Origin: Volvox africanus
Taxonomy: Eukaryota; Chlorophyta; Chlorophyceae; Chlamydomonadales; Volvocaceae
Assembly (NCBI GenBank): GCA_030268105.1
Contig: BSDZ01000027.1
Span: 1,207,501 to 1,271,500 of the forward strand
DNA length: 64,000 nt
Direction: 5' to 3'
Shown here: piece by piece, positions 29,017-41,676 of the stretch
How the letters are laid out: every line of letters starts with the position of its first letter
Numbering within the stretch: position 1 is the first letter of the stretch
Notes under the pieces: model-generated
What the model was told of the DNA's origin: nothing
Seen by the model: the letters and a program-made list of their open reading frames with translations, nothing else
The model's database searches: none
Position numbers and translations under genes: made by a program

Positions 29017-31205
29017 ATGACTGCACCTCCGCTTATTGAGGTCGATGAAGCGGTTGTTATTGACCTGAAGCAAAAGCTCCTTGACCCAAGTACCACTCTT
29101 CCAGAGAAATATCGAATCCTTTTCTCCTTGCGTAATGTTAAAGGTGCAGCCGCACACAATGCTCTCGAACTAGGTGCGGCGTTCATACGCTATCGCAAGC
29201 TTACACAATGCATAGGTTTATAACATATTTTTATTTGATAAAATGTAGCCCTTAAGGACGAGAGCGCTCTCTTTCGTCACGATGTTGCTTTCTGCCTGGG
29301 ACAACGGCAAGACGCGCAAGCTGTTGAGGTGCTTACAAGCATTTTGCACAACGCTGATGAGCACCCCATGTAAGGAAGTGTCTCTCCAGGGCCCGCAAAA
29401 CGCTGCCTCTTTTACCCGCCGCCAGGGCATCGTGGCCAACTACCTCACCTCTGAACTAGACAGGCGACTGCCCTGCCTCTTTCCCCTCTTCAAATACACT
29501 TTTCATCCTTAGAATCCTTTATTCACTACCTGCAAACCTGCATTTAAGTTCATTTCCTTATGTTTGGAAATTATGTGTGGTAGGGTACGACACGAAGCGG
29601 GAGAGGCGCTGGGCGCCATCGGCACGGAGGACTGCTTGGTTCCTCTTCAGGAGCACTTGAATGACGCCGTTCTTGAGGTGTGGACTTTTGGGATGCGTGC
29701 CCGTTACCCATTGAGTTTTCATTGCGAAGCTACATCTCTTCCAATCCCCAGGGTCGCCACCATCCCATATTTTCCTTAGCAGTCCACTATCGTTACCACA
29801 TCGTACAACTTCTGAACTTATGTTGCATTACCCGTCGCCGTTGCTAGGTGGCTGAGACCTGTCAGTTAGCTCTGCAGCGGATAGAATGGCTCCGAGACCA
29901 CCCGGATGCAGCCAACGAGGAGTCGCCATACTACAGTGTAGATCCCACGCCCGCCCTTCCGACCAGTACTCCCACGGAGGAGCTGCGCGCGATGTTACTA
30001 GACGAGAAAAACCGCATGTTTGACGTAAGGATCTGCTGCTTTGTTGCTGCTACTGCTCGTGCTGCTATTGGTAGTGCCGCTGCCGCTAGTTTTTAGGAAT
30101 GCAACAAGAGTTAATGATACTAATAAGGCTACCATTACTCCTCTGTATATGCAATCTGCATGCGGTTTAAGTAAGTGGGCTCAGTCTGGAAGTATCTTCG
30201 TCCTTCCTGCAGTTATATGGCACGCAGCGGTGACATGCATTAGCAACTGTGCGACCACTTTCTGCATCCTCATCGCCTTCTACATTCTGTGAGGTGAATT
30301 GCATTCCCCTTACCCATGTCGTGTACCCGCCTGCCCTCACCCTCCTCAGCGCTACTCGGCTTTATTTGCTTTGCGTAATAAGGGCGGCAAGGACGCGGTT
30401 TCAGCGCTGGGGGCGGTCTTCGGAGCGTGCTCCGCGCTGCTGAAGCACGAGGTGGCGTATGTGATGGGTCAGATGCAGGATTCCCAAGCAGTCGACTTTC
30501 TGACCCAAGTGCTCAAGGTGGGGTGGGGACGTGCAACGCATGCCGAAGTGGGGCGAGGCGGAGAGGTACGAAAAGCACAAAGCAGCCCTCTTCAGTCACC
30601 CGTTTCTTTGAAGAGGGCCTGCAGGCCTGCGGCCATGTGGCCGTGTCAATGATTCCCCATTACAACCTTCGTGACGTAACAAACCTCGCCACGTAACAAA
30701 CCTCGCCACTCGGGGATCGCTTTCATGACACATCTTCTTCAGTAACAAACGACAAATGGGCCCTGCCTACGATGCGAAGGGCCCTGACCCCGGCTTGCTC
30801 GCTACGCTATCACTGCATTCACACACTCTTAGGTCATAAGCAGCTCTCAGAAAGTATGTGACCTGCATGAGCCATATGCGCAATTGGGTTACTGTCCCTC
30901 GGTCCGTTGTTTATCCTCACCCATCCGCCGTACCCACCTGCCCAAAGGACTCCGCTGAGCACGCCATGGTGCGCCACGAGGCCGCGGAAGCCCTGGGCGC
31001 CATCGCTGACAGCATCACTGTGGGGCTCCTGCGGGACTTCGCGAAGGATCCCGAGCCCATCGTCGCACACAGCTGTGAGGTGGCACTGGACGTACTGGAG
31101 TTTGAACAGAGCGGCCAGCTTGAATACGCCGATAAAGGGCCGGCCGGAAACGACGTTGGCGTGGAAGCACCGGCGCGGAGACCGATTTGCCCCTGTCGAG
31201 GTTAG
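29017..31205 (+). CDS. DOHH: Deoxyhypusine hydroxylase
   Basis: Di-iron HEAT-repeat enzyme that hydroxylates deoxyhypusine on eIF5A, the last step of hypusine synthesis; cytosolic; 324 aa against about 300 in the family. Exons: 29017-29173, 29249-29369, 29584-29677, 29848-30024, 30350-30517, 30948-31205, all phase-consistent. Two sets of E-Z/HEAT repeats: [38 protein letters not shown], a linker, then [40 protein letters not shown]. Three of the four metal-binding motifs are HE as expected; the first is HD (FRHDVAF), a conservative change at an iron-ligand position. Start chosen at the ATG giving the conserved alpha-helical N terminus. Divergent from the EF-Ts gene. Strong call. Confidence 0.95.
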
Positions 31206-33002
31206 GGGAGGGGCCGAGTCAGAGGCGCGTGCTCCGCCGCAGCTGGAAAAGGGCACAGATGTGTGCAGCGCGTCGGCTCCGGAACCAATCTGGCCCTGCC
31301 AGATCTTAGTTGAGGGCGAGAGGAATATCTGGAAGTCAGGGAGGACCGAATTCGTCCCAGTGCACGGTTTCTCCTATTTTTAAGTTATTGTCCTCTCTGA
31401 TATGGCTTGATGAAAAATTTAGTATCGGGAAACTTTGGAGTTAGGGGGTGGGAGCTAGGAAATGCGATCTTTGCTCCTCCACATCCTAGGCCGGATACTA
31501 GGACTGGAAAGTGAGTGCTTCGGAAAGCTAGTGAAGCTGGGACGTTATTACGGCATGGGTGTCCTAGTCCTAGCGGTAGGGCTGAAATGTGTGTCATGTG
31601 TGTACTTGCGGTCAGCGTTTCCAACTTATGCTGCGATGGTTTGGCAACGCGCACCTGCATCGTTTATCTTTATGTGTGGAGACCGGAATGTGCGGCCGTT
31701 CAATCAAGGGCCGCGTAGAGTCTGAGGTTGGTCTACTGGGGTTGATATGGCTTCCGCTCGGCGAAGCAGGTGTGAGGTGTTGGACTGGACACTGACTGGG
31801 GGCGGGTGGATCCAAAGAAGGTTACCGAACAGCGGAATTGGTTTTAGGATAGCGGATTTGTGACGGAGAAGCAGTCGAGGCGCTGCCCTTTGATACAGGT
31901 TAAGATTGTATGTATGTACCATTACTGGGGGCGGGTGTAGGGGTGGAATTCAGGCAGCTGTTTGTTGAGATGTGACACGCATTTCGCAGCTAAGCAGGGG
32001 AGCCATCCCCATTTGGATCGATATGGGTTCATGCGGTGTTCCTCCGAGAACACTGGTGGGAAGTGGCCCGAGCCTGTGCCGGCCGTCTCTTGCGTTAGCG
32101 CCGAGATGGGCATATTCAGGTCGAGCATATACTCCATGTTTCGATGACGATGTATAACAGGGCTGAAGATACGTGCCAAATTGTGCCTTGGGCCATCTGG
32201 GCCTTACGTCCGAATGCGGTCCGAAAGCCAGGGTGCGGATGGCGGATGAAAAGTGAGGGTCGGTGGAGTGCAAGCACTAGAAGCTACGACCATCACCTCG
32301 TCTAGACGCCACGTCTCAAGCCGTCTCGCCCTAAGGTGTCAGGCACTCTAGAGATAGTGATAATGTCAAGGCAGCCATCGCCGTTGCAGTTCACGCCGTG
32401 AGGTAATTACGCTGTGTCATGTTCTTGCTGTCCTGCACTGGGCTGCGCTATCGCCTTGGTGACCCCATGCCCGGTGCGTTCAGCCGTTGTCTTCGCCGCT
32501 GGTTGAGAATGTACTCAAACAGATAGAACTGACGCTTCTGTACTTTATACATGGTTACACACTGCGCGGTGCGTTGGAGGAGGAAAGAGGGTAGAGCAGG
32601 GGGTTAGCGGCAAGAGGGGGACAACACGTATATCGTGTGTGCAAAGCAACCAACAAGTAGTTTGAATAGGCAAAAAAAGCACGGATTGGAATCATAAGAG
32701 GCGGGGGGAGAAAGACAAGGAGGATGCCTTCAAAATATTCTCTTCTCTTTATAACGTTAGTGGATGATAATGCACTAAGTCACCGATGTCCCCGAAATCA
32801 AGGTTAATCCCATCTGTTAGCCCCCACACACGATGTTGACGGTATCGGCTCCTATACTGAATTTTGAGATGTGTCGAGTGAGGTATTGGAAATAGAATGG
32901 AAGGTCAAGGTGCTTAATGGCTCTGCACGTCTGGTAGCCCTTGAAATCAAGCATGCCAATTTGGGTCATCTCCATATTTGCGCAACGACCACGTTTGTTT
33001 CC
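31206..33002. other. Convergent spacer DOHH / TMEM17-like
   Basis: Holds the 3' UTRs of both genes. Short open frames occur on both strands but none shows family resemblance or splice-consistent neighbours. I see no repeat or RNA gene. Confidence 0.6.
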
Positions 33003-34087
33003 CTAAGACTTTACCGTGTAGAGTCCGGTCAGGAGCTCTATCCACTGGAAAACCAACATCACGATTTGGACCGCCCTGGTGTACGCATTCCGTCTCTGTC
33101 ATGACGCACAGGCAAAAGGAAATGGTTTGTGTGAGTTGGAGGCAGCGGTCTGGAAAACTAGGAGCCTAGGGTTAAGACAGGAGTGTAAGGTGGGATGCCG
33201 ATGGGTTACGGAAGGGAGGGGGCAGGCAAGGAACAGAGGACTTGTTGATTGACAAGGAATCCATATGCAACCAGCACTGCGCCCTGCCGTAATCCATCGA
33301 TGCAAAGAAATAATTAACATCGCCAGACCTGGGAACGTTACAATATAGTGTTATAGTCATCAGTTGATTATTCATAATTTCTTAATTGTTCTTGTCAATA
33401 GTGTTATTATTCCAAGACTTACAGAACTCCCGATGAGTAAGTATAGGATGGTTCCTTGCTCCGGAACCAAGGAGAGGATAGTGAACATGAGCAGCCAAGG
33501 TAACTGGGATGGTGGGGCGGTAACGGAAGAAAGTGGGTAGGAAAGAAGGGTAGCATAATAGGTGGGGAGAGAGAGTTTTGGCAAAGACCGCCGCGGCATT
33601 GAGGAAGAGAGCGGCAAACCTACATTTTCTTGAAGGTTGCCATACCACCCGGCGAACATGCGAATCGGCTCCGCAAGAAACCAGAAGATAAAGAAGATTG
33701 TCCTGATGATGTCCTTGTCCTTAAGTTTCAACCCCACCCAATACTGCACGGCGCAGAGAGAGCCCAGGAATCAAGTCACGGGAAGTAACCGTGTTAATCG
33801 CGGAGGTTTAAAACACCCCGTAATATTGTACTCACGTTCTTAAATATGAATACCATCCAGAAGATCAACCAAGCAATATTAAAAAAGATTCGATAATATA
33901 GAAGCTGTTGAAGAAATACGTTCGATGCGATTCTCCGGTCTGCGTGCGATGGAGGGACCACTCAAGGCAAGGCGTCCGTATCACGCCCAGATGGACTGCC
34001 GCCTCATAAAATGTTGCTGAGCTCACCAGTTAAGTTCCGTAATCGCATATCGAATCCAGGACGTACGGGGTGCAGTGGCAAAGTCAT
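33003..34087 (-). CDS. TMEM17: TMEM17-like ciliary transition-zone membrane protein
   Basis: Predicted ~152 aa (139 if the second in-frame ATG, 34048, is used). Exons: 34087-34027, 33939-33836, 33743-33624, 33503-33423, 33095-33003; phases agree. Four membrane segments: FFNIAWLIFWMVFIF, IIRTIFFIFWFLAEPI, WLLMFTILSLVP and VQIVMLVFQWIELLTGLY. The diagnostic family motif EPIRMFAGWYGNLQEN follows the second segment, matching the EAIRLYLGYVGNLQEK-type motif of TMEM17. TMEM17, TMEM216 and TMEM231 belong to the MKS/B9 complex that gates proteins at the ciliary transition zone. The N terminus is shorter than in animals and the 22- to 61-base first exon is the least certain. Divergent from the antiporter gene. 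Confidence 0.78.
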
Positions 34088-34587
34088 GGTCCTTTCCTGC
34101 GCTCGCGCTCGTCAGGCCTATGTCCGAGCTGCAGGTTGGATGCAAAGGATTTTAAAGTAATTAAAGCTGTGCACAAAATATTGCTGCGGTTGTCCGGTCT
34201 GTTTCTCTCTGTATATAGTTGGAACTTGGATTCAAGTGCAACTCCAAAATAGCTTATCAATCACAAAATGCATAAAATGCCCTTCTTCTTTGTTATAGCT
34301 TCGGCCAGCAATTCGCTAACGTGCCTTTCGTTACTGTGACCTCTGGTCTCGGAGGCAACCAACGGTCAACGATCCTGTCGAACGCAGATACTATAAAATT
34401 GCGGAGGATAATGTATGGTGTTGTTTAATTTGGCATACATTCATCGCTTTACCTGCAAGACAGTCACGTAAGGCTGCTTGAGGGAACTTTGGTCAGCTTC
34501 TTTTTCGGAGCCAACCCGCATTGCATGCACACGTTTTCGATTCCTTAACATTCGTCTTCAACTTCATTTTATTTCTCATAGACAGAA
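34088..34587. promoter_or_regulatory. Divergent promoter region TMEM17-like / OPA antiporter
   Basis: 500 bp between the opposing start codons. AT-rich toward the antiporter start; no other feature recognised. Confidence 0.45.
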
Positions 34588-37500
34588 ATGCAGGTGCTGG
34601 CGAAGAGCTCCATCCCGTAAGTGTCGTCTCCGGCCATGTCATGCCAGCTATTCGCCGTCGAATGTTATTATCAAATTAATACTCGCCTGTCTCACGCGTA
34701 GGTGTGCACGCTATGGCAAGTCATTATGGTGTCCCCGGTCGGCTGTATGGGTGCTACCCCGCCTACAGCCGCCTCAGATTGTGGCTGCCTCCTGCTATCG
34801 GGGCGAAAGTGGTTCTGAAACGCTTGACACTACTGTCTCTCCAGCTACTACCACGATATATCCACGGGATGAAACACCTTCACAGGTAAGATTCCACACC
34901 CTTACTTAGTACTCGCCTGTCTGCACCGCTGATGATTATCATCGCTGTTCGCACACGCGGCGTTACCTACTCCACCCAATCATGAAACAAGTACCGTATT
35001 CGATTGAAGCTAAGTAACGAAATTCCAAATGTCCAGAACATATATTCCACATCGTCCTCATGCATGTGCCGCCAGCTATGCACCAGATCACCATCACCAT
35101 CACCAACGGAGCTCAAACCTTCACATTTTTGGCTCAACCATTCTTTCCCGAATATGACCTCACCTCATCTCACCTCACCTCACCTTGTTTTTCTTTGGCA
35201 TCCCCGGAACCGCAGCCCCTGGCGGCGCCAGCTCCTGTACATTCCAGCTCCGTCACGGAGGCTATTGGCGTCCCCACGACGCCGTCGCCGTCTTCTCCGC
35301 CGCCGCAGCCTGCTGGCTTCCTTGCCCGCAGGCTCCTGGTGTTCAGCGGCCTGGTGCTAGGCTACGCCGCCTACTACCTGACTCGCAACTCCCTTACCTA
35401 CGCGGCTCCTGTAATGGTGGCGGATCCCACTCTAGGATTCTCGCTGGCGCAAGTTGGCGCGATGACGTCAATCTTCCCTATCGCGTACGGTATGTGTACG
35501 GATGCGTATACGGAATGTGTGTGGAACGTGTGCATGAGATACGGCAGGGCATCTAGAAGTTGTTGGAGAGAATGGGCTACGGCAGGGCATGTACTTTACC
35601 ATGGTTATACATTCGGCCAGTTGTGGATTATTGAGTAGTCTTCTCTGACGGAGTGGTTCTTTCACCGTTTTAGGGATTTAGGGCTGTAGGGTATGTACCG
35701 TTTCACTCGTCGACCCTTACATCGTTACACTCGCTCAAAAAGCCTGCTCATAATCCTTTCACCCATAGCTTCTCGGCTCTCGGTTTGCCCCTGCCTTGCC
35801 TCTCAGGTGTTCTTGTGTTACCCCTCTCGTGTTGCTGCTCCTGGGTTCGGAAGTACGCCGACTCTTTAGTTGTGCTGCATGCTACCCCATGGGGTTTGGC
35901 TAAAAAGTCGTACACTAGACTCCTAATGATTATGAACCTCACTCCATCCGCGGCCCCTCGCCCCAACCCCTCACTTAGGCATGAGCAAGTTTGTGAGTGG
36001 CGTGCTTGGCGACCACTTCAGCCCCACCCTGCTGCTGGGCGGGGGTCTGATGCTCACCGCTGCCTGCAATCTGGCTCTCGGGGCGGGACATGGACTGACC
36101 TGGTTCGCGGCGTTGTGGGCTCTCAACGGCCTGCTGCAGGTGCGCGGGTCGGGAATGGCGGGTCGGGGGTGGCGGGTCGGGAGTGGCGTACCACACACGT
36201 GAGCAAGCAGCTGGGGGGGGCCTCCTCGTCCTCGTCGCTTACCGGGCTGCTGTCAGGACACTCGCGTTATCTGGTATCTTTTGTTCCTCGTTAACATGAC
36301 CAGGTCTCGTTTATATTCGTCCTCCCCTTCCCTCCCCTCCATCCCCCCGTCCTGGTCTTCATCCACATACCTTGTTCGCCTACTCCATCCATCCGCCCAT
36401 CCATCCATCTATCCATCCACCTATCTATCCATCTATTTTTAACCTGTCCGCCCATCCATCCATCCGTGATGGCAGGGTGTCGGCGCTCCCTCATGCGCCC
36501 GGATGCTGACCTCATGGTTCGCGTCCCGAGAGCGAGGCACGTACTGGGGGCTGTGGAACATCGCCCACAACATGGGGGGATTCCTCTCCCCGCTGGTGGC
36601 CGCCACTGCTGCTCAAGCTGCGGGTTGGCGCTGGGGCATGTGGGCGCCCGGGCTGGCCGGGATGGCGCTGGGGCTATATGTTCTGCTGTTTTGCAGGTGA
36701 GCAAAGGATGTGTGTGTATCAGTGAGTGAGTGTGGGCGCGTGTAAAATTGTATACTTGTATAGTTTGTGTGAATGTTCCGGGTGTACGACAACTAATGCA
36801 AGTCCGGTTATGATGGCTACTTCGACGTTCACAATTACTAAAACAGTTATATATATATACACATACACTTGCATATATATATTAATTTAGTTATTTTATT
36901 CTTTTATTTATTTGTTTATTTATTTAACATATGCCTTATTGCCGATATATTGATGAGCACCAAAATGGAGCAGCATGTATTTGGCTTCGTCCCTCCTCGT
37001 CATCATATCCTACCCTCCTCACCCACCCTCTCATCCCCGACACCTCACCACCTCTCCACTCCTCCAGGGACACGCCACAAGATGCGGGGTTCAACCCTGT
37101 AGAGACTACGTCTAAGCAGCCGGCGAAGACCTCCAAAGCCGGATCCGGATCCGGATCCGGCAGCAGCACCGATGGGAACGTTGTTGCGACCGGCAGTAGC
37201 CACAACGGCAGCAAGCAACCGAGCGTGCTGCGTACCGCAATCGATAATGTGCTGTCAAATCCGTACATTTGGGCACTGGCGCTGACGTACTTTTGCGTGT
37301 ATGTAGTACGGCAGGTACATTTGTCTCGGGGGATTGGGGGGCTGAATCACCGATATAGTTACACACCAACATATCGACGTACCTCCATATCAGGCAGTCC
37401 CGAACTCTCTAACTCAAATCAACGCGTCAGCCCACCACTACCCCCATTAACCCCAACACCACCAGCACCACCAGCACCACCACCAGCACCACTACCACCA

Positions 37501-39591
37501 CCACCACCATTCTTTACGTCTTACTTATACTGCTTGTCTCTGTAATATGTTTTAGGTTTGGGGTTAATTTTCTTGTGACTTCCCGCACTCTTCTCCGTAC
37601 GGCTGTACTGCCCATCTAATCCGTACATTTACTTCAGGGTGTGACCTCTTGGACGGTGTTCTACTTGATCAACGAGAAGGGCGTTCCGGACGCAGCACAG
37701 GTACGGTACGGTACCGTACGGCACAAGTTGCAAACACATAGTTGGGCGGGGTGTTCCCGGAGTATTTCTCCTTCATCCACTTGGGGAATTGTAAAATGCC
37801 TTGTCCTTCTGCCTCTCTCTCGGACGACGAATGTGCTTTGCATGATGTGGATAATCAAGCACCAAAAGAATAAGTCCATGTTTTTTGTTGTTCCAGGCTG
37901 CCATGCGGGTGTCAGGCCTGGAGCTCGGTGGTCTCCTGGGCGGTCTGGCAGCAGGTCACCTCTCGGACTCGCTCATCCGCAAGAGCTCCGGAACCACCGC
38001 AGAGAAGCAGGGCGGCGGGAGCAGCCGCAGCAACGGTAACGGTAACGGCAAGGTCAACCCGACACCGGCATCTGGGGGGGCGACGAGCGAGGGCAGTGTC
38101 GGCAAGCGCGTGCAGGTGGGGCTTGGGGGCATTTACCGAGGGGGGGGGAGAGGGGGCCGGGCTGGGTCGGAGGAAGCGAGGACGTGAGGACGCGAAGAAG
38201 CAACAACCCCCCTTTTTCTCCCGCGCCGCTCTTGAAAGGGCTGTCGCCGGGTTGGTGTCCTTGCCGGTGCTGCTTCCTTGCTGAACAGGACTATGGGTCA
38301 TGTCTATCATCATGCTGACCTTAGCTTACCCATCTACCCGCCTACCCATCTACCCCCCCCACCCCACACACGCGCATGGCCCACCAGGTGGTGATGGCCT
38401 ATACAGCAGCGTTAGCGGCGGCTCTCACCGCCTTCCAGGCGCTCCCGGCGAGCGCCCCGCCCGCGCTGCAGTGGCTGTCGGTGGCCGCCATCGGGTTCTG
38501 TATCTACGGACCTCAGGTGGGTGGGTGGCGGGGAGGGAAGAGGAGGGAAGGGGAAGGGGGGGAGGGGGAGTCCCTCATTCCTGTGTAGACCCGCCTCCCT
38601 CACCACCCTCCCCTCCCTTCATTAGCCGCCCGCTCCCTGCCTCGCCCCACACCGCACCAAAAGTGTTCCTTTCCCCCAAACCCGCCTTCACCCTAAAACC
38701 CACACATACCCATTTGATGTCCGCCCACAAAATACATCGTAACCTCTCTCAGCAAGCGGGGAGCTTACGGGTTAGGGACTTCGGGTCGGGACCTGTGTAT
38801 ATCATATAACCCGTTCTATTCCGTCTATTTTCCTCCAATCTTCCCGTGAGGAGTCTCTATTAGGGCCAGACTGTTTGCTTGCATGTTTATCACACACTGT
38901 CACACACTTTCGCGGTCCTCCCCTACACCCCCGCAGATGCTGATCGGGCTGTGCGGTGCAGAGCTGGTTCATCCCGGCAGTGTGGGAGCCAGCCAGGGGG
39001 TGCTGGGATGGGTGGCGTATCTAGGCGCCGCGAACGCAGGTGGGGATTGCAAGACATGACAACAAGGACAACACATGTGCTATTCTTTTTTCATAGCGTT
39101 CCGGCTTCCAGCTCACCAGCTCATCAGCACATGCAAAGCCGGCAATAGGACTGGGGCAGTGGGACTGGTGCAATGTCGGCCTTCCTGGGGTTGCTGGCGC
39201 CCCCTCTTCCCACCTTGCCGAGACGCTGCTAACCGCTTAGTCAGTTGGCTGTTTAAGTTCATGAGTGTCATGTTCTCCCTGCTTTTTTCACCTTCCACAT
39301 TCCATCTCACTTTCCATCTCCTACTTTAATCTTTTGACCTTCCACCTAACAACCGGCAACAACCGCCAACAACCCTGTTCACCAGGCGTGCCTCTTTCCT
39401 GGATTATCACCAGCTACGGCTGGACCGCGTACTTCACCGCCCTGACGGCGGCATGTGGGGTGGCGCTGTTGCTGCTCACGCCGCTCATGCGCCTGCCCAG
39501 CTTTACGCAGCGGCAGCAGCAGCAGCAGCAGCAGGACTTGCTGAAAGCAGCATCCCCTGGGAATGGCGCGCCGTTGCCGAAACTTGCTTAA
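34588..39591 (+). CDS. Organophosphate:phosphate antiporter, GlpT/UhpC type (MFS), putative plastid
   Basis: About 611 aa, major facilitator superfamily. Exons: 34588-34616, 34702-34885, 35216-35489, 35979-36139, 36476-36696, 37068-37314, 37638-37700, 37897-38115, 38388-38516, 38937-39039, 39386-39591; phases agree throughout. The N terminus (MQVLAKSSIPCARYGKSLW) is basic and acid-free, like a plastid transit peptide. TM1 has YYLTRNSLTYAAP and TM7 has YVVRQGVTSWTVFYL, so both phosphate-binding arginines known from GlpT appear conserved; the Lys next to the first is Asn. GVGAPSCARMLTSWF, SRERGTYWGLWN and GHLSD are OPA-family marks. A Gly/Ser-rich loop (37068 exon) lies between the two halves, and a second in the 37897 exon. 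It ends in a Gln run. Substrate (glycerol-3-phosphate or hexose-phosphate) is not resolved. Confidence 0.88.
36370..36468. repeat. (CCAT)n/(CTAT)n low-complexity repeat
   Basis: Imperfect tetranucleotide tract in the intron before the 36476 exon. Confidence 0.9.
37440..37512. repeat. (CCA)n microsatellite
   Basis: ACC/CCA trinucleotide tract in the intron between the exons ending 37314 and starting 37638. Confidence 0.9.
37706..37719. repeat. GTACGGTACCGTAC palindrome
   Basis: Perfect 14-bp palindrome six bases inside the intron after the 37638-37700 exon. A related one, GTACCGTACGGTAC, is at 50443. Confidence 0.85.
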
Positions 39592-40763
39592 GGTCTAAAA
39601 CACCTCGCTTAGGAAGGCTCCCCGGTAGTACTGAGCCTCTTAGCGTCTCAGGGGTTCTAACCCTGTGTACGGGCGACGGACCTGGCTACGTGTGAAGGAG
39701 AAACAAACTCGCTAAGAGTTACAACCTCTAGCCCACCTCAAGACGTCTGAAGTTAGGCTCCCCGGAAGAGGGACAGATTTTAAACTTTTGGGTCGGTACT
39801 TCCTGGTGTTTGTTGGCAAAAGTCATTAAGCCGTACCTGCTCTGGTTAGAGCTTTTTGGGGTTCAGGTTTGAGGTCTCAGATCTTAGATCTTAGATCTCA
39901 AACACCCAACCTATAGTTAAGAACCCCCGGTGATAACCTTGTGAAAAGGACTTTTTGTCAGGGGATGATGAGTAATCTTTTCCTTAACCCTTGATACAAA
40001 GGGAAGCATCTCATGGAAGAGCGGAAGGACGGACTCACCCTCCCTCTTACGCAGCTCGGGGCGCGAGAAAGGGAGCGAGAGGGACGCGGCCGGCGGTGCG
40101 CGCACCGGGAGGTGGAGTCATTTAAACGTCAACGGTTGCGTACCGTATTTTTGTGTGACTGGCTCGGGAAGGTGACATGTGGTCCGACGGACCGGCATGA
40201 TGAGGAAATGCATCTGGATGAGCATTGTCGCAAGAATGTGATATGAATTCTTTTTCTTATTGTCCTTCCGACGGTTGGTGATTATGAAGTAGTTATCTTA
40301 CGGTTGCTCGGCGGTTGGAGCCTCGGAAGCAGGGCAGCGGACTAGTCGGCGTGCTATAGTCACAGCTCACAGGAAGGCCCACGGCAGTTGCGTGGTTGCA
40401 ATATCGGTAGTGGCAGTTGCAGTTCGGTTTTTACGGTTGAAGAAAAGAAACGTGTTAGGTATTGAAAGATGAGGACGGAGCCCCAGTTAGTACTAGCGTG
40501 GCGGAGTGGTGTGTGTGTTTGAAGAGGGCCGGGGCCGGTTGATCGGAGCAAATGGTCAGCATCCGGGATCTGCGTCGCAGCGATGTTTCTGACGTACTAC
40601 GGCATTGGGCGAATTTTCACAGTTACAAGATGTAGACTGTACTGCGACCCGTCGCCTATTTTGCAGTTAAAGGCAGGGAGATGATTTTGCCTGAGGAATA
40701 GGAGATGATAGACCGGACAGAGGTAGGGTTGACGGACGCGTTCAGCGATTCCTTTTCTTAAGA

Positions 40764-40764
<1 letters not shown>

Positions 40765-40797
<33 letters not shown>
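40765..40797. repeat. (CTG)n microsatellite
   Basis: About ten CTG triplets followed by imperfect TTG/CTG units. Confidence 0.95.
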
Positions 40798-40798
<1 letters not shown>

Positions 40799-41676
40799 AT
40801 TGTTGTTATGCTGCTACTGCTGCTACTGCCTTCACGACTTCTTCTCGGACACGCAGGTCGAATTGCTGTTAGTTTTGCTGCATCGGCTGCTGCCCAAAGG
40901 CTAAGACGATTGTTCCGATGATGCTTCCGCGCGTGCGGTGACTACCTTATGAACCGCTGTTGTTCGTCGTTGCTACGACATACGTATCTGTGTCCTGCGT
41001 GGTACGATGGTACGACAATGCGCGTACGGACGAGGCAGAAATACGCATATACATGCACACATGGTTCGGGTGCATACGCACAGCTAACCCCACCATCGCT
41101 ACGGCTTGATCATTCATTGTGGCTGGGGACCACATGACCACATACACTTCGTTGCCAATCGTATTCATCATCATTGACATTGTCATCGTCATCATTATCG
41201 TGACTGTCCTCGGGAACCCCAGATTGAGGCAGGCGGGTTTGGGGCTCTAGCTCTCGGCTAAGTAGCCCTCCAGGGGAGGGGAAAGGGAGGATGGGCGCGT
41301 CCGGCAGAGATGCATGCTAGCCCTGAGGTACTTGTTTGCTTAGTAGCTGAGGAGGACATGAACAAAGATTAGCATTCCTTCCGTCCTTGTCTTCGTCCTG
41401 TTGCTGGTGGCGGCGGCGGCGGTGGTGCTGGTGCTGGTGTAGACAGATACCGGCAGCACTTTTTGTTCCCTTGCTTTCCTCGTCCTCGCCGTTGCTCCTG
41501 GTGTACATCGTCAAAAGAAGTGTCGTACTCAGATGAGTTTTACACACGGATGTCGTACACACAAGGTGTCGAGACAGACCGCGTGTGTAAGAGTGTGTGT
41601 GTGTGTGTCTTGTTTGGTCAAGCCACGGCATGTGCGGCGGTCATGATCTGAGGGGAGAAGGGGGCCGATCAATGAA

